A DNA stretch of 15,910 bases from an uncultured Limosilactobacillus sp. GTDB taxonomy: Bacteria; Bacillota; Bacilli; Lactobacillales; Lactobacillaceae. Numbering within the stretch: position 1 is the first letter of the stretch; every line of letters begins with the position of its first letter. Of the stretch, positions 6,562-13,152 are shown piece after piece. The position numbers were made by a program, and so were the translations under genes. The notes under the pieces were generated by a model, which was not told where the DNA came from, searched no databases, and was given only the letters and a program-made list of their open reading frames with translations. The DNA is taken from positions 1 to 15,910 of the forward strand of contig NZ_CAKPXS010000040.1 of the NCBI RefSeq assembly GCF_934202235.1, read 5' to 3'.

Positions 6562-6921
6562 TTCATTCTCCTTTTACCCAGTTATCCTAATTTCAGATTT
6601 ATATCGGATATTATAATGATCGAATTGACTGGATAAAAGAGATGATGATCTCAAAAAATACAAGAATAGTATCAACATTAAAACGGTACTCATTCCCCAA
6701 ATAACCGAGTGTCGCTGTTAGTTCATCTTCAGCCTTGTTCTCTGGCGAAGCACTGCGAATGGATGGCAGACTAGTACCAACTATCTTTTAGTCTAAAAGT
6801 GGGCGATTATAAGCTTTAGACTTGGCTTTTAACGGGTTGGGCATGCTATTTGTTGAGGAGCACGGCGTACTCTACTATAATTTAAGAGTAGTTAACAAAT
6901 AAAATTGGGAGTATGCCAAAA
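6562..6921. other. Divergent intergenic region between the acetyltransferase and Lrp genes
   Basis: It carries the acetyltransferase ribosome binding site and an AT-rich stretch with a TATAAT-like box on the minus strand (6610-6615). A small hairpin CTTTTA-GTC-TAAAAG lies at 6785-6799, and the Lrp promoter at 6853-6881. A minus-strand frame stays open for 58 codons (6614-6787) without a start codon; it may be a gene remnant or chance. Confidence 0.55.
6853..6890 (+). promoter_or_regulatory. Promoter with dyad operator of the Lrp-family gene
   Basis: TTGAGG (6853-6858), a 17-bp spacer and a perfect TATAAT (6876-6881). TACTCT (6868-6873) and AGAGTA (6885-6890) form an inverted repeat centred on the -10 box, a position that would suit autoregulation by the Lrp protein. 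Confidence 0.6.
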
Positions 6922-7332
6922 ATGAAAGTTGATAGCACTGATAAGCAGATCTTGCATATTTTATCAAATAACAGCCGGATTAAGCTTACTGACCTGGCAC
7001 AAAGGATTCACTTGTCTGCTCCAGCAACGAAGGCTCGCTTGCTAAATTTAGAAGACCACGATGTCATTCAGCGCTACACCATTGATATTAACCATACTAA
7101 CTTGGGGTACAAAGTTCACGTCTTCTTGCATTTTTCGCTTCACCAGCCCCGGATGTTGACCTTCAACAAAATAATCAATGAATGGCAGGAGAATATGATT
7201 CGCTGTTGTCGATCGTCAGGCGAAACTGATTTCATTTATGAGGCACGATTTAAATCCCAAGACCAGTTATACCGGTTTATTAATCAAGTTTCTAAGGTGG
7301 CAGCATACCGTGTTTATGCCATCCTAAAGTAA
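6922..7332 (+). CDS. Lrp/AsnC-family transcriptional regulator
   Basis: A 136-residue DNA-binding protein. An N-terminal winged helix-turn-helix (3-50: STDKQILHILSNNSRI, LTDLAQRIHLSAPATKARL) is followed by an alpha/beta ligand-binding (RAM-like) domain. Such proteins form octamers or dimers and sense amino acids or related metabolites. I place the start at the ATG at 6922: GGGAG (6907-6911) is 10 bases upstream, whereas the ATG at 6913 is only one base from it. The protein then begins MKVDSTDKQI, as is usual for the family. It is convergent with an oxidoreductase gene and shares a two-way terminator with it. The regulon is unknown. Confidence 0.88.
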   Translation: MKVDSTDKQILHILSNNSRIKLTDLAQRIHLSAPATKARLLNLEDHDVIQRYTIDINHTNLGYKVHVFLHFSLHQPRMLTFNKIINEWQENMIRCCRSSGETDFIYEARFKSQDQLYRFINQVSKVAAYRVYAILK

Positions 7333-7367
7333 AAAAGAGAAGCCGTTCACGCAACGACTTCTCTTTT
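7333..7367. terminator. Bidirectional terminator between the Lrp and oxidoreductase genes
   Basis: AAAAGAGAAG (7333-7342) pairs with CTTCTCTTTT (7358-7367), and an inner CGTT/AACG stem closes a CACGC loop. A-rich on one side and T-rich on the other, it serves both convergent genes. Confidence 0.85.
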
Positions 7368-7373
7368 GATTTG

Positions 7374-8333
7374 TTATGGCAAGACAACAACCTTACCAGG
7401 GTGTTGGTGTCCTTCTAAGAACTTGTGAGCTTCAACAATATCTTTCAAGTGAAAGACTTTGACTGGACTCACATCGACATTATTATCTTCAATGAGCTTC
7501 AATAAGTCATCAAAGGGTTTCTCTTCAATGACAAAGTTAGCAAATGAGGTCATATAGCGGTCGTTGGGGATGGCAACAATTGGGTTAAATTGTTCTAAGA
7601 CAGGAACGCGACCCATGTCGCCGGTCACGCTAACAATGCCAAACGGGTTAAGGTGCTTCATGGAATCTAATGCACTGGAACAACCCACCAGGTCAAAGAT
7701 GGCGTCATATGAATCGGAAGTTTGCAGCTCATTGTCCTTGTCCTGAACAAAACCATCAAAGCCAAAATCGAGAATGGTTTGCTTAGCTTCGGCGCGACGT
7801 GACGTCCCAAACACTTTGATTTCAGGATTCATTACCCGGGCGAGCTTCAGTGCTGCCAGACCAACGCTGCTCGTTGCAGCCCGGACCAGAAGCGTTTTCG
7901 CATCCTTGATTTTCAGTTGCAGTAAGCTCCGGTATGCCGTGTAATAACTTTCCGAAATGGCAGCCAGGTCTTCCCAGGATAAGTTCGATTGAATTGGAAC
8001 GATTTGCTTATTTGGGAGAAGGGTATAATCGGCGTATGACCCATCAAACATTATTCCCATGCCACCGCCCATTGAAACGGCTTTTTGACCGACAGGCAAA
8101 CGTTCAGGATCAGTTGTCTTTTCAATGACACCAACACATTCAATGCCTAAGATTTTCGGGCATTCAATTTTACCAGTAGGGGACATCCCATTTCTGGCGT
8201 CGACTTCGGCGTAAGTAAGACCGCGACCCATGACCTTAATCAATGACCAGCCGGGTTTAGTATCAGGTGTTGGGACATCCACGTATTTTAACTGTTCGGC
8301 TTGACCAGGTTCATATAAAACAGCAGCTTTCAT
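7374..8333 (-). CDS. Zinc-free medium-chain dehydrogenase/reductase (quinone oxidoreductase type)
   Basis: A 319-residue cytosolic MDR-superfamily enzyme, probably NADPH-dependent, reducing quinones, enones or similar alkenals. The N-terminal GroES-like domain includes PKILGIECVGVI (59-70). The cofactor domain has the loop RAATSSVGLAALKLA (151-165), in place of the usual glycine-rich GASGGVG, then GTSRRAEAK where the adenine-ribose phosphate is bound. The zinc-ligand cysteines of alcohol dehydrogenases are absent, so the quinone-reductase branch is favoured. HPGKVVVLP closes the protein. The ATG at 8333 has a strong AAGGAGG. It appears monocistronic with the two-way terminator at 7333-7367. 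The substrate is not predictable. Confidence 0.88.
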   Translation of the reverse strand: MKAAVLYEPGQAEQLKYVDVPTPDTKPGWSLIKVMGRGLTYAEVDARNGMSPTGKIECPKILGIECVGVIEKTTDPERLPVGQKAVSMGGGMGIMFDGSYADYTLLPNKQIVPIQSNLSWEDLAAISESYYTAYRSLLQLKIKDAKTLLVRAATSSVGLAALKLARVMNPEIKVFGTSRRAEAKQTILDFGFDGFVQDKDNELQTSDSYDAIFDLVGCSSALDSMKHLNPFGIVSVTGDMGRVPVLEQFNPIVAIPNDRYMTSFANFVIEEKPFDDLLKLIEDNNVDVSPVKVFHLKDIVEAHKFLEGHQHPGKVVVLP

Positions 8334-8377
8334 GAAAATTCCTCCTTGAGATCAAATCTTTCTTCACAACACCTTTA

Positions 8378-8426
8378 ATTGTAGGGAGAATTGATTGATA
8401 AAGACATGGCTTAAAAAAGGTCTTTA
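8378..8426 (-). promoter_or_regulatory. Candidate oxidoreductase promoter with dyad
   Basis: On the minus strand TACAAT (8378-8383) could be the -10 box; the -35 box is poor. A perfect 7-bp inverted repeat (TAAAGAC at 8399-8405, GTCTTTA at 8420-8426) lies where the -35 region would be. It is a possible binding site for a repressor or activator, unproven. Confidence 0.35.
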
Positions 8427-8583
8427 ACGCGATTTACTTTAAAAATTAAGGTATTGCCGAAGAAGATTACATTTTTACGTTGTTCTAAGGAACGTTAACC
8501 AATGAGGTGTCGTTAACGAGATAATTAGCAATTACTAACCGGGAATAGGTACAATAAGGCTAACCGCGATTGGGGGTGAAAGT

Positions 8584-9702
8584 ATGCGAAAGTTAAATGA
8601 CCAGCAAGCGCATTGGTGGCTAGCGGATATCGGTGATTATTTGAAAGTCATTGCCAACGGGATGGTGATGCTGCAACCAATTATTGCTCTCACCGTGAAG
8701 ATGCCGCTTGCTGCTAACGATCAACGCATCTTAGCGTCACTTTACAACCTAGTCAAGTTCACCTCGCCGGCCTTTATCTTTGGGATCGTTTTTACCGTGA
8801 TTCGGCAAAGTGATGGACGTAAAAACTTAAAAATGCCGGATTATGCCCGTGACCAGTGGGCGAATAATTTTTGGCCCACCTTAATATGGACCGTAATTTA
8901 CCTGTTGGTCATGCCAAACCTCCAGCAACGCGAGCATTATCACAATATTGCGACCTTCTGCTGGCAGGTGGTTAGTGGGAATGCGGCGCCCCACTTATGG
9001 TACAGCGTGATGATGCTCCAATTCTTAATTATCATGCCGGTGATCAAGTGGACCACTAATTATGTTGGGCATAACCGTCAGCGGTTGATTGCCGTGTGGC
9101 TCATTGTGACGGGGATTTATGGCTGCTGGCTGTGGTTCTACGACCAGTACGTTTTCAATGGTCCCCAGGCCAACCACTGGTACTTACTAAACCGGCTGTT
9201 TATCAGTTTTCTGATCTTTGGCTTCTACGGCGGGTTAGCTTGGAACTTCCATAAGGAAATTCAACGCTGGCTTTACTATGGCTGGTGGGCGGTGGTCATG
9301 GTTTATGTTGGCACCTACCTCTGGACCCGCCAGCAGTTTTTCGCCTTTCACGATTTAACCAACCTCGTGGACGATACGTATTACCGGCCGTCGATGGCCA
9401 TCTATGCTTTAGCGGTAATTGCCCTGATCTACATGATTTGTATTGTGCAAAAGGTCTACCAAATGAAACGGTCACTGAAAACCATTCACTTCCTGGCTTT
9501 CTATGCTTATCGCGCCTTCCTAGCTAATGTTTTCTGGGACCGGATCCTGTGGGGGTTATTCCTGTACAAGATTGCTAGCCGGTGGCTGCTGCCAGGGATC
9601 TTTGCCACCTGGGTTTGCACCTGGTTGTGTTCGTATCTTTCTGTCTACCTACTTCACCAACTGTGGCTGGTATTGATTAACAAAATTCGCTTAACTTGTT
9701 GA
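8584..9702 (+). CDS. Acyltransferase_3-like integral membrane protein
   Basis: A 372-residue protein with about ten hydrophobic segments, rich in Trp, Tyr and Phe. The plan resembles the membrane O-acyltransferase family (Acyltransferase_3), which acylates sugars, peptidoglycan or surface polymers using acyl donors at the membrane. Matching points are the first helix after DYLKVIAN (17-24), the LWYSVMMLQFLIIMPVI segment in the middle, and terminal helices ending in a short basic tail. The conserved His usually found at the end of helix 1 is not present; MLQP stands there. Activity may therefore be altered or lost. The ATG has GGGGGTG upstream. A GNAT gene follows 52 bases later. Confidence 0.65.
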   Translation: MRKLNDQQAHWWLADIGDYLKVIANGMVMLQPIIALTVKMPLAANDQRILASLYNLVKFTSPAFIFGIVFTVIRQSDGRKNLKMPDYARDQWANNFWPTLIWTVIYLLVMPNLQQREHYHNIATFCWQVVSGNAAPHLWYSVMMLQFLIIMPVIKWTTNYVGHNRQRLIAVWLIVTGIYGCWLWFYDQYVFNGPQANHWYLLNRLFISFLIFGFYGGLAWNFHKEIQRWLYYGWWAVVMVYVGTYLWTRQQFFAFHDLTNLVDDTYYRPSMAIYALAVIALIYMICIVQKVYQMKRSLKTIHFLAFYAYRAFLANVFWDRILWGLFLYKIASRWLLPGIFATWVCTWLCSYLSVYLLHQLWLVLINKIRLTC

Positions 9703-9726
9703 ACGAAGACCAGCGAATGATAAAAT
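9699..9726 (+). promoter_or_regulatory. Possible promoter of the GNAT gene
   Basis: TTGAAC (9699-9704), a 16-bp spacer and TAAAAT (9721-9726); the -35 box overlaps the stop codon of the preceding gene. The GNAT gene could also be read from the upstream transcript. Confidence 0.35.
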
Positions 9727-9754
9727 AAAGTATCTTGATGAAGGAGGTGGTAAG

Positions 9755-10279
9755 ATGGCACAAATTTCAATTCGGCGGTCAACCAGCAATGATTTGGATG
9801 CGATTATGCAAATTGTTGATCAGGCAAAGGCCCTCCTGAAGGCTGACGGTAGTCCACAGTGGCAGGATGGGCACCCTGACCGGGCAATGTTTGCTGCAGA
9901 CATTACCAAGCAGGATAATTGGGTGTTGATGGTTGGTAACGAGATTGCCGGAACGGCAACGTTGCAAGGTGGGCTCGAGCCGTCATACGAGAAGATTGAT
10001 GGTGCCTGGAACCAACCAGCTGCGCCATACATGACGATTCACCGGGTGGCTCTTTCGGCAGCTTTTCGTGGCCAACACCTGAGTAACTACTTTTTGTCCA
10101 ATTTGTTAACTGTTGGTCAGCTGCAGGGCGTTAAAAACTTCCGCATTGACACCCACCCGGTAAACAAACGTCTCCAGGCCTTGGCAACCAAGTTCGGGTT
10201 TGTTAAGCGAGGGATCATCATGGTTGATGACCAGAACGATCCGCGGCGGCTTGCCTTTGAGTTAAACTTATCAGATTAA
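9755..10279 (+). CDS. GNAT-family N-acetyltransferase
   Basis: A 174-residue acetyl-CoA-dependent transferase. IHRVALSAAFRGQHLSNYFL (95-114) is motif A: the beta strand followed by the pyrophosphate-binding loop, here RGQHLS where the canonical form is RGxGxG/A. NFRIDTHPVNKRLQALATKFGFVKRG (128-153) is motif B with the usual Asn-Lys-Leu-Gln...GF pattern. This subgroup, common in lactobacilli, acetylates amino groups on small molecules or proteins; the substrate is unknown. An excellent ribosome binding site (GAAGGAGGTGG) precedes the ATG. The gene has its own terminator at 10301-10327. Confidence 0.88.
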   Translation: MAQISIRRSTSNDLDAIMQIVDQAKALLKADGSPQWQDGHPDRAMFAADITKQDNWVLMVGNEIAGTATLQGGLEPSYEKIDGAWNQPAAPYMTIHRVALSAAFRGQHLSNYFLSNLLTVGQLQGVKNFRIDTHPVNKRLQALATKFGFVKRGIIMVDDQNDPRRLAFELNLSD

Positions 10280-10300
10280 TTCAGGATTCGCATTTAAAGT

Positions 10301-10327
10301 AGCGTTGGCTTTGGCTGACGCTTTTTT
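10301..10327 (+). terminator. Rho-independent terminator of the GNAT gene
   Basis: AGCGTTGGC (10301-10309) pairs with GCTGACGCT (10314-10322), with two wobble pairs and a 4-nt loop, followed by a T run to 10327. Confidence 0.85.
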
Positions 10328-10358
10328 GTTTGCCTTCGCTTCAAAGTATTCTCTCTTA

Positions 10359-10367
10359 TGATATAAT
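10359..10367 (+). promoter_or_regulatory. Extended -10 promoter of the unknown-protein/TauE pair
   Basis: TGATATAAT (10359-10367) is a TG-extended perfect TATAAT box. The -35 region is weak (TTCAAA-like at 10340). It lies about 73 bp before the start codon, so the 5' UTR would be roughly 65 bases. Confidence 0.55.
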
Positions 10368-10440
10368 TTAATCGAACATATGTTTGCATAATTAACTAAG
10401 ATCTAGAGAAGTACATATAGAAAATGAGGTTTGGTAAACG

Positions 10441-11595
10441 ATGGCGTTTGAATTGGTTTACGTTTCTAAGGTCGGGAACCGTTCCTATTGGACCAAGGCC
10501 CACCATTTTTCGAAGAAGGATGACGACCATTATCGGTGGGACTCTCGCGCCGCCCTAGTCAGTGCCTTCGACCAACTTAGGCAGGATTACCCAACGATCT
10601 TTGGCCAGAAAAAAGTTGACCGTTTCTATATTGGTCAGCCAGGTACCACTGAATTGGAACAACTGACAACGGTCACTGATTCAACGGCTAACCGGACGCC
10701 AGTACCTGCAGAAGTTGATGTATCACCATCCTGGGTCAGTGCCAAGATGGCGAAGAAGGTTAAGAAGGATAAGAAGTACTACGTTGTTGCTACCCGGCAT
10801 GAAGATAGTTACCACTTTCTCGATACGACCCTCTACGAAAATGGGGGCTTTGTTTATCCCTTTAACGCTAATGTTCGGCGGTGGAAAGAGGAGGAGAAGG
10901 CCGTGGCGACGGCCAAAACGCTCACTACTAACCAGCGGTTGTGGGCCAAGTATCCGACATTTGAGCGCCAATATTTGACGGTCCTTGACGTCCGTGATGG
11001 CCAAGTTATCTGGTCCACTGACGAACAGCAACTTGATTCAATTGCTGTCCAGGTATCGCAGTTGAGTGAACGGTTGGAACGGTTAAATCAACGCTTAGTG
11101 AGTCACTTTAATGATGGGGAGCGGGGCACGTTGACGGTCACTAATCAGACCGCGGACCAACCGGCTTTTGACCTGGACACATATAATGCGGTGGAGTTCT
11201 TTCGTTGTTTAAAATATGTTCTCCAGTGCCTTGTCCACCGGGATCAGCTTAACCAGTTCTTAGGCTGGTATGATGGCAAAATCATTCAAGACCAGCTCCA
11301 CATGGTAGAGCTGACCGACTTAGCGGCGATTGATGCTGATAAGTTTGTTCAATATTTACAAGAGACCCGTCGGATCCGTCGCGAGGCAAAGGATTTAGCT
11401 GTCTTGGTCAATACAGTAGCTGATAACATGGATGTGAAGAATATTCTGAATAAGTTAACTGGCAATATGTCATTAGCAAATCACTATCAGTTTCGGGATC
11501 ATCACGCGGCGGAGGTGTTGCAAAACTTGATTTTAGCGGTCCCCAGGAAAGAAACCGCGACTACTATTAATGCCCAAACAACCAGAAAGGTATAA
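10441..11595 (+). CDS. Unrecognised 384-residue cytoplasmic protein
   Basis: I do not recognise the family. The protein has no signal peptide or membrane segment. The N-terminal part (1-80) is mixed alpha/beta, with FELVYVSKVGNRSYWTKA and RFYIGQPG. It is followed by a Lys-rich stretch (102-112, KMAKKVKKDKK). A probable coiled coil spans about 198-222 (LDSIAVQVSQLSERLERLNQRL), and the C-terminal half is largely helical and rich in charged residues and Gln. The start ATG has GAGGT 10 bases upstream. Its stop codon overlaps an ATG in the next frame (TAATG), and a TauE-type permease begins 59 bases later in the same transcript, so the two probably share expression. Codon use looks like its neighbours. 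Function unknown. Confidence 0.85.
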   Translation: MAFELVYVSKVGNRSYWTKAHHFSKKDDDHYRWDSRAALVSAFDQLRQDYPTIFGQKKVDRFYIGQPGTTELEQLTTVTDSTANRTPVPAEVDVSPSWVSAKMAKKVKKDKKYYVVATRHEDSYHFLDTTLYENGGFVYPFNANVRRWKEEEKAVATAKTLTTNQRLWAKYPTFERQYLTVLDVRDGQVIWSTDEQQLDSIAVQVSQLSERLERLNQRLVSHFNDGERGTLTVTNQTADQPAFDLDTYNAVEFFRCLKYVLQCLVHRDQLNQFLGWYDGKIIQDQLHMVELTDLAAIDADKFVQYLQETRRIRREAKDLAVLVNTVADNMDVKNILNKLTGNMSLANHYQFRDHHAAEVLQNLILAVPRKETATTINAQTTRKV

Positions 11596-11598
11596 TGG

Positions 11599-11639
11599 AC
11601 TTAACGAGTGATCAGGATATTAGTGATCAATGGTTAAGT
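11599..11639 (+). promoter_or_regulatory. Stem-loop directly upstream of the TauE ribosome binding site
   Basis: ACTTAAC (11599-11605) pairs with GTTAAGT (11633-11639). Inside this, TGATCA (11609-11614) pairs with TGATCA (11624-11629) around a 9-nt loop, separated by a 3x3 internal loop. The structure ends one base before AGGAGG (11641-11646). It may set relative expression of the two genes or be a processing site; a DNA-binding dyad is the alternative. Confidence 0.6.
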
Positions 11640-11654
11640 CAGGAGGGCTGTTCG

Positions 11655-12437
11655 ATGGGTGGATTAACGATGGTGGGGTTAGTGATTGTCGGTATTATTA
11701 CCGGGACGGTCACCAGTTTGATTGGTGCCAGTGGTGTTTGTGTTGTCGTTCCAGCACTCACGATGTGGTTGGGGATGAATTCTCACATGGCAATTGGCAC
11801 GAGTTTAATGGTTGATGTCATTACTAGTATTGTGGTTGCCGGTGGTTACTTTCGCCACGGTAATGTTCGCTTGCAAGCCAGTTTATGGATTACTGGTGGC
11901 TCAATTCTTGGTGCACAGTTAGGTAGTCACTGGGCCGGGTTGATCCCTGACAGTTCGTTGAGTATTACCTTTGCGATTGTGCTGATTATCTCCGGACTAG
12001 TCACTTTACGAAAAAAGAATGGTCCCCAACAGTGGGAACATCATCGTGGTTTGCACATCACGAGCAAGATTGGTCAAGCATCTTTACTGTTGATGATCGG
12101 TTTGGGGATTGGCATCATTAGTGGCTTAGTTGGGGCTGGTGGTGGCGTGATGATCTTGTTAGCGATCATCTTTGTCCTCCACTACCCAATCCACCAGGCG
12201 GTTGGAACTTCGACAGTTATTATGGCAATTACTGCTATTTCTTCTCTGCTGGGTTATGCGCGACAGGAAAATGTTAACTGGAAGGCTGGCGCCCTCATCG
12301 CAGTTGGTGCGGTCATCGCAGGGCTGGTTGGTTCACGGTTTGCCAACTCCATTAATGAAAAACGGTTGAATGTTATCGTTGCGGGGGCTTTTGTCGCGCT
12401 GGGGTGCTTGATGATTGGCCTTCGACTCGCAAAATAA
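11655..12437 (+). CDS. TauE/SafE-family membrane permease (sulfite/organosulfur exporter type)
   Basis: A 260-residue integral membrane protein with about eight helices in two homologous halves. Paired motifs show the repeat: TSLIGASGVCVVVPAL (20-35) with SGLVGAGGGVMILLAI (156-171), and AIGTSLMVDVITSI with AVGTSTVIMAITAI. The family moves sulfite, sulfonates or other small anions across the membrane; the substrate here is unknown. I prefer the ATG at 11655 because AGGAGG lies 8 bases upstream and the protein then begins at the first helix. An ATG at 11595 would add 20 polar residues encoded by the stem-loop and has a poorly placed ribosome binding site. It follows the unrecognised 384-residue gene in one transcript. 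No T-tailed terminator is obvious after it. Confidence 0.88.
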   Translation: MGGLTMVGLVIVGIITGTVTSLIGASGVCVVVPALTMWLGMNSHMAIGTSLMVDVITSIVVAGGYFRHGNVRLQASLWITGGSILGAQLGSHWAGLIPDSSLSITFAIVLIISGLVTLRKKNGPQQWEHHRGLHITSKIGQASLLLMIGLGIGIISGLVGAGGGVMILLAIIFVLHYPIHQAVGTSTVIMAITAISSLLGYARQENVNWKAGALIAVGAVIAGLVGSRFANSINEKRLNVIVAGAFVALGCLMIGLRLAK

Positions 12438-12645
12438 AACAACCTTTGATTTTTGATCGATAAATAACGGTTAATTATTAACTTATGATGATGATCAATC
12501 GTCATTGTGGACGTCTGTGAACGGTAAATGGCTTTTTATCAGGAAATTCAAACGATTAAGTAATGTTATTTTTGCGTCAGCTGATAAGGGACAAGCTATT
12601 TTAAAGGTATTTTTAATCAAATGATACGTTTTCATTACGCACTAT

Positions 12646-12698
12646 TTGCATCTTTTAAGGATTCGGTTGATAATAGAGGAAGAAAGGAGTCCTTAAAA
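12646..12698 (+). promoter_or_regulatory. Promoter of the small membrane protein gene, with inverted repeat
   Basis: TTGCAT (12646-12651), a 17-bp spacer and GATAAT (12669-12674). A perfect 9-bp inverted repeat, TTTTAAGGA (12653-12661) and TCCTTAAAA (12690-12698), runs from the promoter spacer to the start codon and could be an operator. Confidence 0.5.
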
Positions 12699-13063
12699 TG
12701 AGAATAACAAAACTAGTGTGTGGTATTTTTCTGATTGTTCTCGCCGGTTGGCTGATCGCCGACGGTGTGGTTAATGGTATTCTCGGTATTTGGACTGGTA
12801 CTAACCTGGTCAGTGGTGTCTTGGAAATCATCATGGCAGGCTTATTTAGTGCTTCTGGGATTATCTACATCATCTTTGAAAAAAGTAAGACCTTTAATGG
12901 CGATGTTACTGGACTAATTCTCTTGGTGATTAGCGGGACAATTGGCAGTGTTGGTGGTTTCTTTGACAGCCTGTTGTTCTTATACGCGGTGATTAGTTTT
13001 ATTGTTGGCATTGGTTTCTTTGTTTGGCATTGCCGCGTACCAAATTACTCGCACTCTGTGTAA
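12698..13063 (+). CDS. Small four-helix membrane protein of unknown function
   Basis: A 121-residue, very hydrophobic protein. Predicted membrane segments lie at about 5-22, 36-58, 68-88 and 91-110, with a short loop EKSKTFNGD (61-69) between helices 2 and 3 and a short polar tail. Similar small Gly/Ile-rich membrane proteins are common and uncharacterised in lactobacilli. AAAGGAG precedes the ATG at 8 bases, and promoter and terminator (13085-13125) make it a stand-alone unit. The coding potential is well supported by the hydrophobic pattern and the signals; no function can be given. Confidence 0.8.
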   Translation: MRITKLVCGIFLIVLAGWLIADGVVNGILGIWTGTNLVSGVLEIIMAGLFSASGIIYIIFEKSKTFNGDVTGLILLVISGTIGSVGGFFDSLLFLYAVISFIVGIGFFVWHCRVPNYSHSV

Positions 13064-13084
13064 GTGTTCATAAGTGGATGCTTT

Positions 13085-13125
13085 GGCATGGCTGATTAAT
13101 TATTTTGAATCAGCTATGCCTTTTT
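13085..13125 (+). terminator. Rho-independent terminator after the small membrane protein gene
   Basis: GGCATGGCTGATT (13085-13097) pairs with AATCAGCTATGCC (13108-13120) with one G-U pair, followed by T5. The next gene's start lies only 27 bases downstream. Confidence 0.9.
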
Positions 13126-13152
13126 CTAGTTAAAAGAATTGAGGTAATGGTG

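Noticed and set aside
11595..11654. N-terminal extension of the TauE permease from the ATG overlapping the previous stop
   Set aside because: The ribosome binding site is badly spaced, the encoded residues are polar and match the stem-loop; the ATG at 11655 has AGGAGG at 8 bases.
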